A stretch of DNA of 64,000 nucleotides from NCBI RefSeq assembly GCF_003058325.1, contig NZ_CP028844.1:453001-517000 (forward strand), given 5' to 3'. The stretch is from Methylobacterium currus (lineage in GTDB: Bacteria > Pseudomonadota > Alphaproteobacteria > Rhizobiales > Beijerinckiaceae). Of the stretch, positions 1 to 10,550 are shown one piece after another (the first letter of the stretch is position 1; each line of letters begins with the position of its first letter). The translations under genes were made by a program, and so were the position numbers. The notes below the pieces were generated by a model. The model made no database searches and had not been told where the DNA came from. It saw only the letters and a list, made by a program, of their open reading frames with translations.

Positions 1-1627
1 CACCCTTGGTCGGCTGAAAGGCTTGCTTGAACCGGTCGAGGCCGAGCTGGGGCGCGAAGGTGGTGGCGTAGCTCACATACGGCACCAGCTCGTCGGTGAG
101 CAGGTAGTTGAGGCCGACGCGGCCGCTGAAGGCCCGGTCGGAACTCGCAGCCCGGCTCGTCGGGTCGGCTGCGGTCTCGTTCGCGGTCGCGACGCTGTCG
201 TGCCGGCCGGTGAGCGTCAGGATGAAGCGGCCGACCTTGGCCTGGTCCTGCACGTAGGTGCCGAGCTGCGACTGGGTGACTCGAGTGGCGGTCCCGAGCA
301 CCGGCGTCGCGATGAACTGCGCCCCGTAGTTCGGCCGCACCAGGCCGCCGATCTGCAGGTCGGGCGCGGCGCCGAATCCCATGCGCTGGCTGTAGGTGGA
401 ATAGGTGTAGTCGAGGCCGGCGACGAGATCGTGCTGGATCGCACCGGTGGCGCCGCGGATCTCGATCTGGTTGTCGAGGGAGATCGTATCGAGGACGTTG
501 GCGATCCGCCCGGTGCTGCGCGAGGCGCGGGCGAGGTCGTCGCTCAAGGCATCGATCTGCGTGTACCGCAGGTCCGCATCGACGTGATAGTAGCGAAAAT
601 TCTGCCGGAAGATGATGTCGGGCGTGAATTTATGCTCGAAGGCGTAGCCGATCCGGTACTGCTCGGTGTTGAAGTTCTGGAACGCCGGATCACCGGAGAA
701 GATCCGGGTCTTCTGGAAGCGCGGATCGGCGTAGCTGGAGTAGAACGAGCTGTTTCCCGGCACCGTGTTGTTCAGGTACTCGGCCAGCAGCGTGACGCTG
801 GTATCCGCCGAGGGGCGCCAGGTGAGCGCCGGAGCGATCATCGCCCGGTCGTCGATGCTGCCGGGCAGGAAGGTGCTGCTCTGCCGCACCACCCCGGTCA
901 GCCGGTAGAGAAGCTTTCCGTCGCTGCCCTCCACGGGACCGCCGAGGTCGAAATTGCCCTGGGCGCGGTCGTAGCTGCCGCCCTGCAGCCAGACCTCGCC
1001 GAACGGCACGGCGGTCGGACGCTTCGAGGTCAGGTCGACGATCCCGCCCGGGGAGCCGAGCCCGTAGAGCCCGCCCGCCGGCCCGCGCAGGATGGTGATC
1101 GCATCGAGGCCGTAGGGCTCGACCCGCGGGATGGCGAAGGGCGACGAGGGCTGGCGCAGGCCGTCGCGGTAGATGCCCACATTGGTGACGCTGAAGCCGC
1201 GGATGTAGAACGCGTCGAAGCGCGGATCGTAGCCGAACACGTTCGAGGCGACGCCCGGCGTGTAGTTGATCGCCTCGTTGAGCGTCTGGACGTTGCGGTC
1301 GTTGAGCTGCTCGCGGGTGACGACCGAGACCGATTGCGGCGTCTCGATCAGCGGCGTGTTGGTCTTGGTGGCGGTGGGCGACACCCGGGCGGTGTAGCCC
1401 TGCACTCCGCTCGGGCCTCCGCCGCCGCCGCTGGTGGCCGAGGCATCGGCCGGCGCGCCGAGGACCCGCGGCGCCTGCGGCGCCGTGACCGAGATCTCGT
1501 CGAGCTTGATCGTCCCCTGCTGTGCCAGCGCCGGCGCGATGCCGAGGCCGGTCGCCAGCCCGGAGAGGAGCAGGGAGCGCAGGTCAAGCCGACGCGACGG
1601 ACGGGAGAATGGGGGAAGATGGCTCAT
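1..1627 (-). CDS. TonB-dependent siderophore receptor (3' end outside window)
   Basis: Outer-membrane receptor that would import a ferric siderophore with energy from TonB-ExbBD. Translating the minus strand from the ATG at 1627 gives an open frame to the window edge, so the C-terminal barrel end is missing. The N-terminus has a basic start, a hydrophobic stretch and an ALAQ-like cleavage site, then a TonB box (DEISVTA). The plug domain follows, with IETPQSVSVVTREQL, GVASNVFGYDPR and YIRGFSV, and RGPAGGLYGLGSPGG, all typical of the FhuA/FoxA siderophore subfamily. It is divergent from an FTR1 iron permease, which supports an iron role. The exact siderophore cannot be read from the sequence. 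Confidence 0.93.
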   Translation of the reverse strand, partial: MSHLPPFSRPSRRLDLRSLLLSGLATGLGIAPALAQQGTIKLDEISVTAPQAPRVLGAPADASATSGGGGGPSGVQGYTARVSPTATKTNTPLIETPQSVSVVTREQLNDRNVQTLNEAINYTPGVASNVFGYDPRFDAFYIRGFSVTNVGIYRDGLRQPSSPFAIPRVEPYGLDAITILRGPAGGLYGLGSPGGIVDLTSKRPTAVPFGEVWLQGGSYDRAQGNFDLGGPVEGSDGKLLYRLTGVVRQSSTFLPGSIDDRAMIAPALTWRPSADTSVTLLAEYLNNTVPGNSSFYSSYADPRFQKTRIFSGDPAFQNFNTEQYRIGYAFEHKFTPDIIFRQNFRYYHVDADLRYTQIDALSDDLARASRSTGRIANVLDTISLDNQIEIRGATGAIQHDLVAGLDYTYSTYSQRMGFGAAPDLQIGGLVRPNYGAQFIATPVLGTATRVTQSQLGTYVQDQAKVGRFILTLTGRHDSVATANETAADPTSRAASSDRAFSGRVGLNYLLTDELVPYVSYATTFAPQLGLDRFKQAFQPTKG

Positions 1628-1776
1628 GACCTGACGCAACAGCGGTGGAGGACACGACAATCACTTACGTCGCATCGATCGCGGCGATAAGTATCTAATC
1701 CGTGTCGTTTAGACCGACTCGAAAACACAGGCCGATTTGGCGTCGCTTGCGGCCTGCCTGCAACATTTTTTACTTG

Positions 1777-1804
1777 TTCTAAGTCAGTTTAGAATTATAC
1801 AAAA
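1777..1804. promoter_or_regulatory. Candidate iron-responsive operator (ICE/Irr-like dyad)
   Basis: In the divergent gap between the siderophore receptor and the iron permease there is an AT-rich dyad. TTCTAA (1777-1782) and TTAGAA (1789-1794) are perfect inverted half-sites six bases apart. TTTAGAA (1788-1794) followed after three bases by TACAAAA (1798-1804) resembles the rhizobial Irr-bound iron control element, TTTAGAA-N3-TTCTAAA, at 12 of 14 half-site positions. The location suits iron control of both genes. The regulator is inferred. Confidence 0.45.
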
Positions 1805-1904
1805 CAGAGATGCGGGATTTGAAAGCCGGACCCGCCTCGCCTAAGAGAGCGTCCGACGGGGTGCGACGGCGCCCATCGGACGACGCTTGAGCGAGGAGCA
1901 CCCC

Positions 1905-2717
1905 ATGGCCGACGGATCCACCTTCGTGCAGGCCTTCACCATCCTGTTCCGCGAGGGGCTGGAGGCGCTGCTGGTGGTGGCGGCGCTGGCGGCGTTCCTG
2001 CGCCGGGCCGGGGCGGCGGAACGCATCCGCCCGGTCTATGCCGGGGCCGGCCTCGCGGTGCTGGCGAGCTTCGGTATGGCCTGGGTGTTCGAGGCCTTCT
2101 TCGACGGCAACCACAACGACATGATCGAGGCCGGCGTGATCGTGGTCGCCGCCGGCCTGATGTTCACGATGAGCGGCTGGCTGTTCCTGCGCCAGGACCC
2201 GGCGGCCTGGAAGGCCGAGATCAACCGGATGGCCGAGCGGGCGATGGGGGCCGGCACCGTGCTGTCGCTGGCCGGCATCGCCTTCCTGGCGGTGTTCCGC
2301 GAGGGCGCCGAGACGGTCCTGTTCCTGCACGCGCTCGCCCGCACCGCCGGCGGCTTCGACGCCTCGCTGCTGGGCGGGCTCGCCGTCGCGGCGGCGGCCC
2401 TCGCGGTGGTGTTCGTGGCGATGCAGTGGCTGGCGCTGCGGCTGCCCCTGCGGCCGGTCTTCCTCATCACCTCGGCCTTCCTGTTCGTGATGGGCCTGCG
2501 CATGGTCGGGGCGGCGATCCAGGAATTCCAGGAGCAGGTGATCCTGCCGGTGCACAATGACGGCGTGCCGGACCTCGTCACCGCGCTCGGCTTCAACGGC
2601 AGCTGGGAGGCCCTGGGCGTGCAGGGCGCGATCGTGCTCTGCGCCCTCGTCTGGCTCGTGATGCGGCGTGCCCGTTCCGGCGCCGGTTTGGCAGCCCGCC
2701 CGCAAGTCACCGCCTGA
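1905..2717 (+). CDS. FTR1-family iron permease
   Basis: Inner-membrane permease of the FTR1/EfeU family, thought to move ferric iron through a membrane path lined by acidic motifs. Both diagnostic REXXE motifs are present, REGLE near residues 16-20 and REGAE near 132-136, within about seven hydrophobic segments over 270 residues, the usual family size. The ATG at 1905 is chosen over an upstream TTG at 1887 because GAGGAG at 1893-1898 sits six bases before it. No EfeO or EfeB partner is adjacent. The divergent neighbour is a siderophore receptor, so this locus is probably an iron-uptake pair. Confidence 0.9.
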   Translation: MADGSTFVQAFTILFREGLEALLVVAALAAFLRRAGAAERIRPVYAGAGLAVLASFGMAWVFEAFFDGNHNDMIEAGVIVVAAGLMFTMSGWLFLRQDPAAWKAEINRMAERAMGAGTVLSLAGIAFLAVFREGAETVLFLHALARTAGGFDASLLGGLAVAAAALAVVFVAMQWLALRLPLRPVFLITSAFLFVMGLRMVGAAIQEFQEQVILPVHNDGVPDLVTALGFNGSWEALGVQGAIVLCALVWLVMRRARSGAGLAARPQVTA

Positions 2718-2838
2718 GACTCGTCCGCCCGGGAACCGGCGCCGGGGCGGTACCGTCCGGCCCCGGCTTGGCGTAAGGGTCGAGGCCGCCGCCCCGCACG
2801 GCTCGAGGCGCGGCGGCGGCTCGCGCCGGGAGGCCTCC

Positions 2839-3486
2839 TTGTCCGACACGCTCACGCTCTACTATTCGCCGGGCGCCTGCTCGCTCGCGCCCCACATCGC
2901 CCTGGAGGAGACCGGCGCCGCCTTCGAGGCGGTGAAGGTCGATTTCGCCTCCGCCGAGCAGCGCAGCGGCCGCTACCTCGCCGTCAACCAGAAGGGCCGG
3001 GTGCCGGCGCTCGCCGAGGGCGAGTGGGTGCTGACCGAGAACCCGGCGATCCTGCGCTACATCGCGCGGCGGCACCCGGAGGCCAAGCTCTGGCCCGAGG
3101 ATCCGCGGGAAGAGGCGCGTTGCGCCGAGTGGCTGGCCTGGATCTCCTCGACCATCCACCCGGCCTACGCCCATATCCGCCGGGCCGAGCGCTACGCCAC
3201 CGACGAGGCGGCGATCGAGGACGTGAAGGCGAAGGGCCGCGAGACCTGCGCCGATCTCTGGACGATGATCGAGGTCGGCCTGTCGCGCGGCGGCTGGGCT
3301 GTCGGCGAGCATTACAGCGTTGCCGATCCCTACCTCTTGGTGTTCTGGCACTGGGGCCGCGGCCAGGTGCTGGGCTACGACATGGCCCGCCAGTTCCCCT
3401 ACTGGACCGACCACGCCCGCCGCATGGCCGAGCGCCCGGCCGTGCAGCGCGCCTTCGCCCGCGAGGGGCTGCCGCTGCCGGCGTGA
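2839..3486 (+). CDS. Glutathione S-transferase (beta-class like)
   Basis: Cytosolic glutathione transferase of 215 residues. The N-terminal thioredoxin-like domain opens with LTLYYSPGACSLAPHIALEE, including the cysteine of bacterial beta-class enzymes (GACS), and then the glutathione-binding cis-proline and SNAIL-like region (GRVPALAEG, LTENPAILRYIA). An all-helical C-terminal domain follows. An upstream open extension exists, but a TTG at 2839 preceded by GGGAGG at 2828-2833 matches where family homology begins. The substrate is unknown. It lies just downstream of the FTR1 permease with a gap of about 120 bases and may be cotranscribed. Confidence 0.88.
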   Translation: MSDTLTLYYSPGACSLAPHIALEETGAAFEAVKVDFASAEQRSGRYLAVNQKGRVPALAEGEWVLTENPAILRYIARRHPEAKLWPEDPREEARCAEWLAWISSTIHPAYAHIRRAERYATDEAAIEDVKAKGRETCADLWTMIEVGLSRGGWAVGEHYSVADPYLLVFWHWGRGQVLGYDMARQFPYWTDHARRMAERPAVQRAFAREGLPLPA

Positions 3487-3504
3487 GTCGGCCCCGGCCG
3501 AGGT

Positions 3505-4053
3505 CTACCCTCGAAATGCGTCCTCGCGCGCGAGGTAATCCCGCTCGGCCGCCGTCTCGGGGCGGCCGAGCACGGCGTTGCGGTGGGGAAAGCGCCCGAA
3601 GCGGCGGATCAGGTCGCGGTGCTCGATCGCCGCCTCGCGATGGACCGGAAGTCCGAGCGCGGTGAACAGCGCGACGCTGCGCTCCTGCAAGCCGAGATCC
3701 TCGGCATGGGTCAGCGGCATGTAGAGGAAGATGCGCAAGGCCGGTTCGATCGCCCGGTCATGGCCGCGGGCGAGCGCACGCTCCGCCACCGCCAACGCCT
3801 GCGCGTCGGTCGCCCAGGCCCGGGGCGTGCCGCGAAACAGGTTGCGCGGGAACTGGTCGAGGAGCAGCACTAAGGCGAGCGCCCCCTCCGGCGTCTCGTC
3901 CCACGATGCGAGCGCGCCCCGCGCCGCCGCCTCGTGCAGCGGCAGGTAGGCCCGGCAGGCGCCGTCGAAGGCCGGATCGGCGGTGAACCAGCGGTCGAAT
4001 CCGGCCTCGCGCCAGAACGCGACCAGGTCGGCGGGCGTCGCCGCTGTCGTCAT
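3505..4053 (-). CDS. DUF924 family protein
   Basis: A 182-residue soluble protein of the DUF924 family (helical, TPR-like fold, no settled function). The diagnostic stretch LLLDQFPRNLFRGTPRAWATD is present near residues 64-84, with the second family region (IFLYMPLTHAEDLGLQE) further on. It is full length for the family. It is convergent with the glutathione transferase gene and divergent from ilvC. No functional claim can be made from context. Confidence 0.85.
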   Translation of the reverse strand: MTTAATPADLVAFWREAGFDRWFTADPAFDGACRAYLPLHEAAARGALASWDETPEGALALVLLLDQFPRNLFRGTPRAWATDAQALAVAERALARGHDRAIEPALRIFLYMPLTHAEDLGLQERSVALFTALGLPVHREAAIEHRDLIRRFGRFPHRNAVLGRPETAAERDYLAREDAFRG

Positions 4054-4144
4054 GCCGCTCCCCTGCCGGTTGCGTGAATCGGTGCTGTCCGCGCCCGGAA
4101 CCTAGCAGGCATGTGCGCGTCCGCGCGCATACCCTATTCCCTGA

Positions 4145-5257
<1,113 letters not shown>

Positions 5258-5301
5258 CATTCCGGTGCCGCGGCCCCTTCGGACGGGCCGCGGCTCATCC
5301 A

Positions 5302-5340
5302 GCGAACGCCGCGCGGACCTTCCGTCCGCGCGGCGTTCGC
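5302..5340 (+). terminator. Strong hairpin downstream of ilvC
   Basis: A perfect 17-bp stem (5302-5318 pairs with 5324-5340) with a five-base loop CTTCC lies 45 bases after the ilvC stop. No T-run follows, only GTTGTCC, so it may act as a terminator or a transcript-end stabiliser rather than a classical intrinsic terminator. Confidence 0.6.
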
Positions 5341-5771
5341 GTTGTCCGGATCGTCTCGGGGACCGAGTTGATTCCGCGACCGGCGCAGATCGGGGGATGC
5401 CTCCGGCCCCCGCGGCGAGATGTGACGGTTACCTGTGTGGCTCCGACGGTGCGTCGCCCAGGATGAAGCCACGGCTCGAACTTTGGACTTTGAGGAATTT
5501 AACATAGGTAAAATTTGCCGACAGCCGGTTGAATGCTGAAGGCGCCAGCCGATCGACGGGACGTCGGGGACGTATAGTTTCACCCTTGTGGATTGATGAT
5601 GGTCTGTCGAGGCAGGCCCTCGCGGCCGCCGTGATCGCATCGAGACTGTCGGAATGGCCGCGCGCCGGCCGGCCTGTTTCGTCAAGGGCTCGACACATCA
5701 TGCGAGGGTGCTGCAAGGCGCCGCGGGCGCCGCGCCGTTGACGCAAGGCAGGGCCGCGCGATCTCGCCGGC
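5341..5771. other. Gene-free spacer
   Basis: About 430 bases between the ilvC hairpin and the redox operon. It contains an AT-rich patch near 5480-5520, unusual for the local composition, that could hold a promoter for the downstream operon. A 143-codon minus-strand frame here has no family resemblance and Arg/Ser-rich composition typical of a non-coding frame in GC-rich DNA. No RNA gene is recognised. Confidence 0.5.
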
Positions 5772-7175
5772 ATGATTGACGAACCCGTCCTCTTCTGCCT
5801 GCACGTCCTCGGAGGCAGCGCCCGCACGTGGCGCCCCCTCGCCGCGCGTCTCGGCCCCACCGTGCGATGCGTCGCCATCGACCTGCCGGGCTTCGGCGAC
5901 GAAGCCCACCGGCCGGGCGGCGACGTCGCCGCCATGGCCGACCACGTCGCGGCCCGCATCCGGACCGAGGCTCCGCCCGGGCCCTGGCTGATCGCCGGCA
6001 ACAGCATGGGGGCGAAGGTCGCCCTGGCGCTGGCGCGACGCCACGAGGACGGCGATCCCGCGCTTGCCGGCCTCGCCGGCCTCGTGCTGCTGGCCGGCTC
6101 GACGCCTTCGCCCGAGCCGATGGCGGAGGAGCGCCGGCAGGCGATGATCGCCTGGATCGACGCCGATCCGGCGACCCGCCGCCGCGAGGCCGAAGCCTTC
6201 GTGGCGGCGAATGTCGGTGCGCCCCTGGCGCCGGAGGACCACGCCCGGACGGTCGAGGACGTGCTGCGGGCGAACCCGCAAGCCTGGAAGGCCTGGCTCA
6301 CCGGCGGCGCCAACGAGGATTGGCGCGCGCGCATCGGAACCCTCTCCACGCCGGCTTTGGTGGTGAGCGGGGCGGAGGACGGCGATCTCGGGCCCGAGGC
6401 GCAGGCGGCGCTGACCCTGCCCCACCTCGCCCGCCACCGCCACGAGGTGATGCTCGGCGCCGGTCACCTGCTGCCGCTGGAGCGGCCCGACGCCCTTGCC
6501 GCGCTGATCCGCGATTTCCTCTCGGCCCCGCCGGCGACCACCGAAGCCCCGACCCTGACGCCGGCCTTCGCGGCGCTGATGGGCTCGGACCGGGTCAATT
6601 CCCGCCTGCGCGCGACGCTCCGCGAGCGGATGCGCGAGCCGGACGGGCCGTTCTGCTTGGACGCGGAGGAGCGCGCGACGCTCGAAGCCTGCCTCGACCG
6701 GGTGCTGCCGCAGGACGGTCCGGGCCGGATCGACCTCGCCCGCCGCATCGACGCGCGGCTCGCCAGCGGCACCGGCGACGGCTGGCGCTACGCCTCCCTG
6801 CCGCCGGACGCGGAGGCCTATTCCCGCGCCCTGCGGAGTCTCGATGCCGCCGCCCGCGCGGCGCACGGGAGCGCCTTCGCCGCCCTCGACGGCGCGAGCC
6901 GGGACGCGCTCCTCGACTGCGCCGCCGCCGGGCGCCTGCCGGCAATCCCTGACGGCCTCGCCTCCGAACTGATGACCTGCTGGTTCGAGGAGCTGCGCGG
7001 CGAGGCGGTGCGGACCTGGCTCGCCCATCCCGCCGGCCTCGCGGCGATCGGCTTCACGGGGATCGGAGCCGGGGGCGACGATGCCGACGCCCTCCCGGGC
7101 TACCGGCTGACCGGCCTGAACGAACGCGAATCCTGGGAAGCCCCGGTCCTCGACACCGTTGGAGACGTTCGATGA
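5772..7175 (+). CDS. Alpha/beta-hydrolase fused to gluconate 2-dehydrogenase subunit 3-like domain
   Basis: A 467-residue two-part protein. Residues 1-265 are an alpha/beta-hydrolase: [10 protein letters not shown] oxyanion loop, nucleophile elbow GNSMG with Ser78, acid near Asp203 (SGAEDGD), and His232 in GAGHLLP. Residues from about 270 to the end resemble the small subunit 3 family of membrane-bound gluconate 2-dehydrogenase ([55 protein letters not shown]). That subunit normally has a Tat leader. Here no leader is seen, because the hydrolase occupies the N-terminus. The stop overlaps the start of the GMC flavoprotein gene in ATGA, so the two are translationally coupled. The substrate is unknown. 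Confidence 0.78.
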   Translation: MIDEPVLFCLHVLGGSARTWRPLAARLGPTVRCVAIDLPGFGDEAHRPGGDVAAMADHVAARIRTEAPPGPWLIAGNSMGAKVALALARRHEDGDPALAGLAGLVLLAGSTPSPEPMAEERRQAMIAWIDADPATRRREAEAFVAANVGAPLAPEDHARTVEDVLRANPQAWKAWLTGGANEDWRARIGTLSTPALVVSGAEDGDLGPEAQAALTLPHLARHRHEVMLGAGHLLPLERPDALAALIRDFLSAPPATTEAPTLTPAFAALMGSDRVNSRLRATLRERMREPDGPFCLDAEERATLEACLDRVLPQDGPGRIDLARRIDARLASGTGDGWRYASLPPDAEAYSRALRSLDAAARAAHGSAFAALDGASRDALLDCAAAGRLPAIPDGLASELMTCWFEELRGEAVRTWLAHPAGLAAIGFTGIGAGGDDADALPGYRLTGLNERESWEAPVLDTVGDVR

Positions 7176-8725
7176 ACCTCGCGGGGCAAAGCCGCTACGG
7201 CCACGACGAGGTCGTCGACGTCGTGGTGGTCGGGACCGGGGCGGGCGGCGCGCCGCTCCTCGCCGAGCTTGCGGCCGCGGGCCTCAGAGTCGTCGCCCTC
7301 GAAGCCGGGCCGAACTTCGACCCGGCCGGGTACGGCTTCGACGAGACGCTCGCCGACGAGATCTACTGGACCGAGGAGCGCCTGAGCGGCGGCTCGACCC
7401 CGGAAGCCTTCGGCGCCAACAACAGCGGCACCGGGATCGGCGGATCGACCCTGCATTGGGGCGCCTTCGTGCCCCGGGCCGATCCGCGCGACTTCCGCCT
7501 GAACACCGAGACCGGCGAGGGCTGCGACTGGCCGATCGACCACGCCGAGCTGGTGCCGTTCTACGACCGCGTCGAGGCCTTCATCGGCACGTCCGGCCCG
7601 ACGCCCTATCCGTGGGACGAGGCCCGGCGCTTCCCGCTGCCGCCGGTGCTCCGCAACGGCCCGGCCCAGCTGATGGCCTCGGCCTGCGACCGGCTCGGCA
7701 TCACCGCCACCGACGCGCCGGCCGCGGTCGTCTCGCGCGACTTCACGCCTGGAGCCGATGTGCCGGAGCGCAAGGCCTGCATCCATTGCGGCTATTGCCA
7801 CCAGGGCTGCCGCACCCGCGCCAAGGCCAGCATGGACGTGACCTACCTGCCCCTCGCGGTGGCGAAGGGCGCCGAGATCCGGCCTGAGGCCCGGATGCAC
7901 GGGGTCGAGCGCGACAGGGCCGGGCGGATCACGGCGGTGATCTATCGCAGCGGGGGCCGTGACCATCGCCAGCGTTGCGCCAACCTGATCCTGTGCGCCG
8001 GCGCCGTCGAGACGCCGCGGCTCCTGCTCCATCTCGACCTCGCCACGCGCAGCGGCCAGGTCGGCCGCAACTATATCGGCCACGTCGCCACCCAGGTCTG
8101 GGGCACCTTCGCGGACGAGGTCGGCATGAACCGCGGCTACCCGTCCTCGCTCATCACCGAGGATTACACCCGGCCGAAGGGGGCCGGCTTCGCCGGCGGC
8201 TACCTGGTGCAGAGCCTCGGCGTCGAGCCGTTGACCTGGGCCAACTCCGTCGCCCGCGGCCGCGGCCTGTGGGGGACGGCGCTCACCGATTACCTCAGGC
8301 AGTACATCCGTGTCGCCGGCATCGGCATCAACGGCGAGACGCTGCCCTGCGACGCGAACGTCCTGACGCTGTCGGACGAGACCGACGCGCTCGGGATGCG
8401 CAAGGCCCGTATCAGCTTCGGCTACGGCCCGAACGAGCACAGCCTCAACGCCCACGCCACGAAGGTGATGCGCGCGATCTGGGAGGCGGCGGGCGCCAGC
8501 GACATCTGGGTGCTGGAGCGCGTCGCCCACACGCTGGGCACCTGCCGGATGGGACGGAACCCCGACGACTCCGTGGTCGATGCCGTCGGGCGGAGCCACG
8601 AGGTCGAGAACCTGTGGATCTGCGACGGGTCGGTCTTCCCGAGTTCGCTCGCGGCGAATCCGGCCCTGACCATCATGGCGTTGTCCCTGCGCACCGCCGG
8701 CGCGTTCCTGAAGGGCACTCGATGA
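7172..8725 (+). CDS. GMC-family FAD dehydrogenase (gluconate/glucose dehydrogenase-type large subunit)
   Basis: A 517-residue flavoprotein expected to oxidise a sugar, sugar acid or alcohol. The FAD-binding GTGAGGA motif lies near residues 21-27, and the C-terminal GMC region has [12 protein letters not shown] and [12 protein letters not shown] with the usual His and Asn. Cysteines 203, 206, 209 and 213 ([11 protein letters not shown]) give the C-x5-C-x3-C spacing linked to the iron-sulfur cluster of bacterial FAD glucose dehydrogenases, plus one extra Cys. It overlaps its neighbours by ATGA on both sides. No cytochrome c subunit follows, so the electron acceptor is unclear. Confidence 0.88.
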   Translation: MNLAGQSRYGHDEVVDVVVVGTGAGGAPLLAELAAAGLRVVALEAGPNFDPAGYGFDETLADEIYWTEERLSGGSTPEAFGANNSGTGIGGSTLHWGAFVPRADPRDFRLNTETGEGCDWPIDHAELVPFYDRVEAFIGTSGPTPYPWDEARRFPLPPVLRNGPAQLMASACDRLGITATDAPAAVVSRDFTPGADVPERKACIHCGYCHQGCRTRAKASMDVTYLPLAVAKGAEIRPEARMHGVERDRAGRITAVIYRSGGRDHRQRCANLILCAGAVETPRLLLHLDLATRSGQVGRNYIGHVATQVWGTFADEVGMNRGYPSSLITEDYTRPKGAGFAGGYLVQSLGVEPLTWANSVARGRGLWGTALTDYLRQYIRVAGIGINGETLPCDANVLTLSDETDALGMRKARISFGYGPNEHSLNAHATKVMRAIWEAAGASDIWVLERVAHTLGTCRMGRNPDDSVVDAVGRSHEVENLWICDGSVFPSSLAANPALTIMALSLRTAGAFLKGTR

Positions 8726-9600
8726 ACGACGATCCCCGCGAGGCCGGACCCCGGCCGCCCTTCCCCGGCGCGCAGCAGCAGCCGCGCCCCGGCCTCACCG
8801 GGCCGATGGACCCTCCCCCCGACCACGGCGAGGAGAGTTACGTCGGCAAGGGCCTGCTCACCGACAAGGTCGCGATCGTCACCGGGGGCGATTCGGGCAT
8901 CGGCCGCGCGGTCGCCATCGCCTATGCCCGCGAGGGGGCGGACCTGGCGATCTCCTACCTCGACTCCGAGGAGGTCGACGCGCAGGCGACCAAGGCCTGG
9001 GTCGAGAAGGCGGGCCGGCGCTGCCTCCTGATCCCGGGCGACCTGCGCGACGAGGCGCATTGCCGGGCGGTGGTGGCGAAGACGGTGGCGGAGTTCGGCC
9101 GCATCGACGTGCTGGTCAACAACGCTGCCGCGCAGGTGGTGAACGAGGGCCTCGACGACGTCACCGCCCACGATGTCGAGGGCTCGTTCCGCGCCAACGT
9201 CTTCGCGATGATCTACCTGGCGCAGGAAGCCGTGCCGCATATGCGGCCGGGCTCGGCGATCGTGAACTCGACGAGCCAGCAGGCCAAGGTCGCGGATGCC
9301 AGCATGCTGGTCTACGCCGCCACCAAGGGGGCGATCAGCACGCTCACGGTCGGCCTGTCGAACCTGCTGGCGCCGAAGGGCATCCGGGTCAATTGCGTCG
9401 CGCCCGGCCCGGTCTGGACGCCGATCCAGCCGATCGTGAAGTCGCCTGAGCAGATCGAGAAACTGGGCGCCGATACTCCGCTTGGACGGGCCGGCCAGCC
9501 GGCGGAGCTGGCCCCCGCCTACGTGCTGCTGGCCTCGCGGGAAGGCAGCTACATGACCGGCGCGCTGGTGCCGGTCACTGGCGGCCAGCCGATGCTCTGA
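8722..9600 (+). CDS. SDR family oxidoreductase
   Basis: A 292-residue NAD(P)-dependent short-chain dehydrogenase. It begins at an ATG overlapping the GMC stop (ATGA). The N-terminus is a Pro-rich leader ending in a DHGEESYVGKG-like segment, typical of the YhdF/YghA glucose-1-dehydrogenase-like subgroup. Then come TGGDSGIGRA (cofactor loop), NNAA, catalytic Ser (NSTSQQ), YAATK (Tyr and Lys) and a C-terminal GALVPVTGG. It is the last gene of a three-gene operon, so it may process a product of the upstream flavin dehydrogenase. The substrate is not deducible. Confidence 0.9.
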   Translation: MNDDPREAGPRPPFPGAQQQPRPGLTGPMDPPPDHGEESYVGKGLLTDKVAIVTGGDSGIGRAVAIAYAREGADLAISYLDSEEVDAQATKAWVEKAGRRCLLIPGDLRDEAHCRAVVAKTVAEFGRIDVLVNNAAAQVVNEGLDDVTAHDVEGSFRANVFAMIYLAQEAVPHMRPGSAIVNSTSQQAKVADASMLVYAATKGAISTLTVGLSNLLAPKGIRVNCVAPGPVWTPIQPIVKSPEQIEKLGADTPLGRAGQPAELAPAYVLLASREGSYMTGALVPVTGGQPML

Positions 9601-9798
9601 CGGACGGGCAGGATGTCGACCGGCGGGGTGTCAGCCCCAGTACCCCCGCCCTAGCTCCTTCGTCATCGGACAGGCCCGGTACGGGCCCGTCCCACCACCC
9701 CGGCGCGAAGACCGGGGATGGATCCGAAAACCCCTCCGCAGCCTCGGAACGGCCGCCCGCCGGTCCCGTTGTTGCGGGAAATCCACGGAGTAACCGAC

Positions 9799-10353
9799 AT
9801 GACGGATTCCCAGGGCAAGGCCGGCCAGCCGCGCCAGCACCGCACCCGCAACAACACCGACTCGAACGCCAAGCGCGTCTCGATCGAGACCCTGAACGCC
9901 CGCCTCGCCGACGGCATCGACCTCGCGCTCAACATCAAGCAGGCGCACTGGAACCTGAAGGGCCCGCAATTCATCGGCATCCACGAGATGCTCGACGGGT
10001 TCCGCACCGAGATCGACGACCTCAACGACAAGGTGGCAGAGCGCGCCGTGCAGCTCGGCGCCACGGCCCTCGGCACCGCCACGGTGGTCTCCAAGACCTC
10101 GAAGCTGTCGCCCTACCCGACCGACATCTACGCCATCGCCGATCATCTCTCGGCCCTGATCGATCGCTACGCCGCCTACGCCAACGCCGTGCGCGAGAAC
10201 ATCGACCAGACCGACGAGGCCGGCGACCCCGGCACCGCCGACCTGTTCACCGAGGTCTCCCGCGCCGTCGACAAGCAGCTGTGGTTCCTCGAGGCCCACG
10301 TGCAGGAGCCGACCGGCACGATGCGCGACGGCGACGGCAAGGGCGCGCGCTGA
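9799..10353 (+). CDS. dps: Dps family DNA-binding ferritin-like protein
   Basis: A 184-residue mini-ferritin that oxidises and stores iron with peroxide and protects DNA in starvation. The ferroxidase signature NIKQAHWNLKGPQFIGIHEM followed by DGFRTEIDDLND carries the expected His, His, Asp and Glu ligands. The N-terminus is a hydrophilic tail rich in Arg, Lys, Gln and Asn that may contact DNA. The ATG at 9799 follows CACGGAGTAACC, and an upstream in-frame extension lacks homology. It is convergent with acdS across a repeat-bearing gap. Confidence 0.93.
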   Translation: MTDSQGKAGQPRQHRTRNNTDSNAKRVSIETLNARLADGIDLALNIKQAHWNLKGPQFIGIHEMLDGFRTEIDDLNDKVAERAVQLGATALGTATVVSKTSKLSPYPTDIYAIADHLSALIDRYAAYANAVRENIDQTDEAGDPGTADLFTEVSRAVDKQLWFLEAHVQEPTGTMRDGDGKGAR

Positions 10354-10550
10354 GGGCGACCTATTCGGTGAGTGGGGCCGGCGCCTGAGCCGGCTTCGGT
10401 CGCGGCGCATCGTCGATGCGGCGGATCGCGGTTCGTCGAAGACGATGCGGCACACTCGGACAATCGAGCACGGCCCGATCGCGCCACGATCGGGCCGTGG
10501 CCTTGTCTCTTCGGGACGGGAGAAGACCGGACCTGCCGCGCCCCGCGGGC

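Noticed and set aside
23..1690. A 555-codon plus-strand open frame
   Set aside because: It is antisense to a siderophore receptor whose minus-strand translation shows signal peptide, TonB box and plug motifs. The plus-strand product has no family resemblance.
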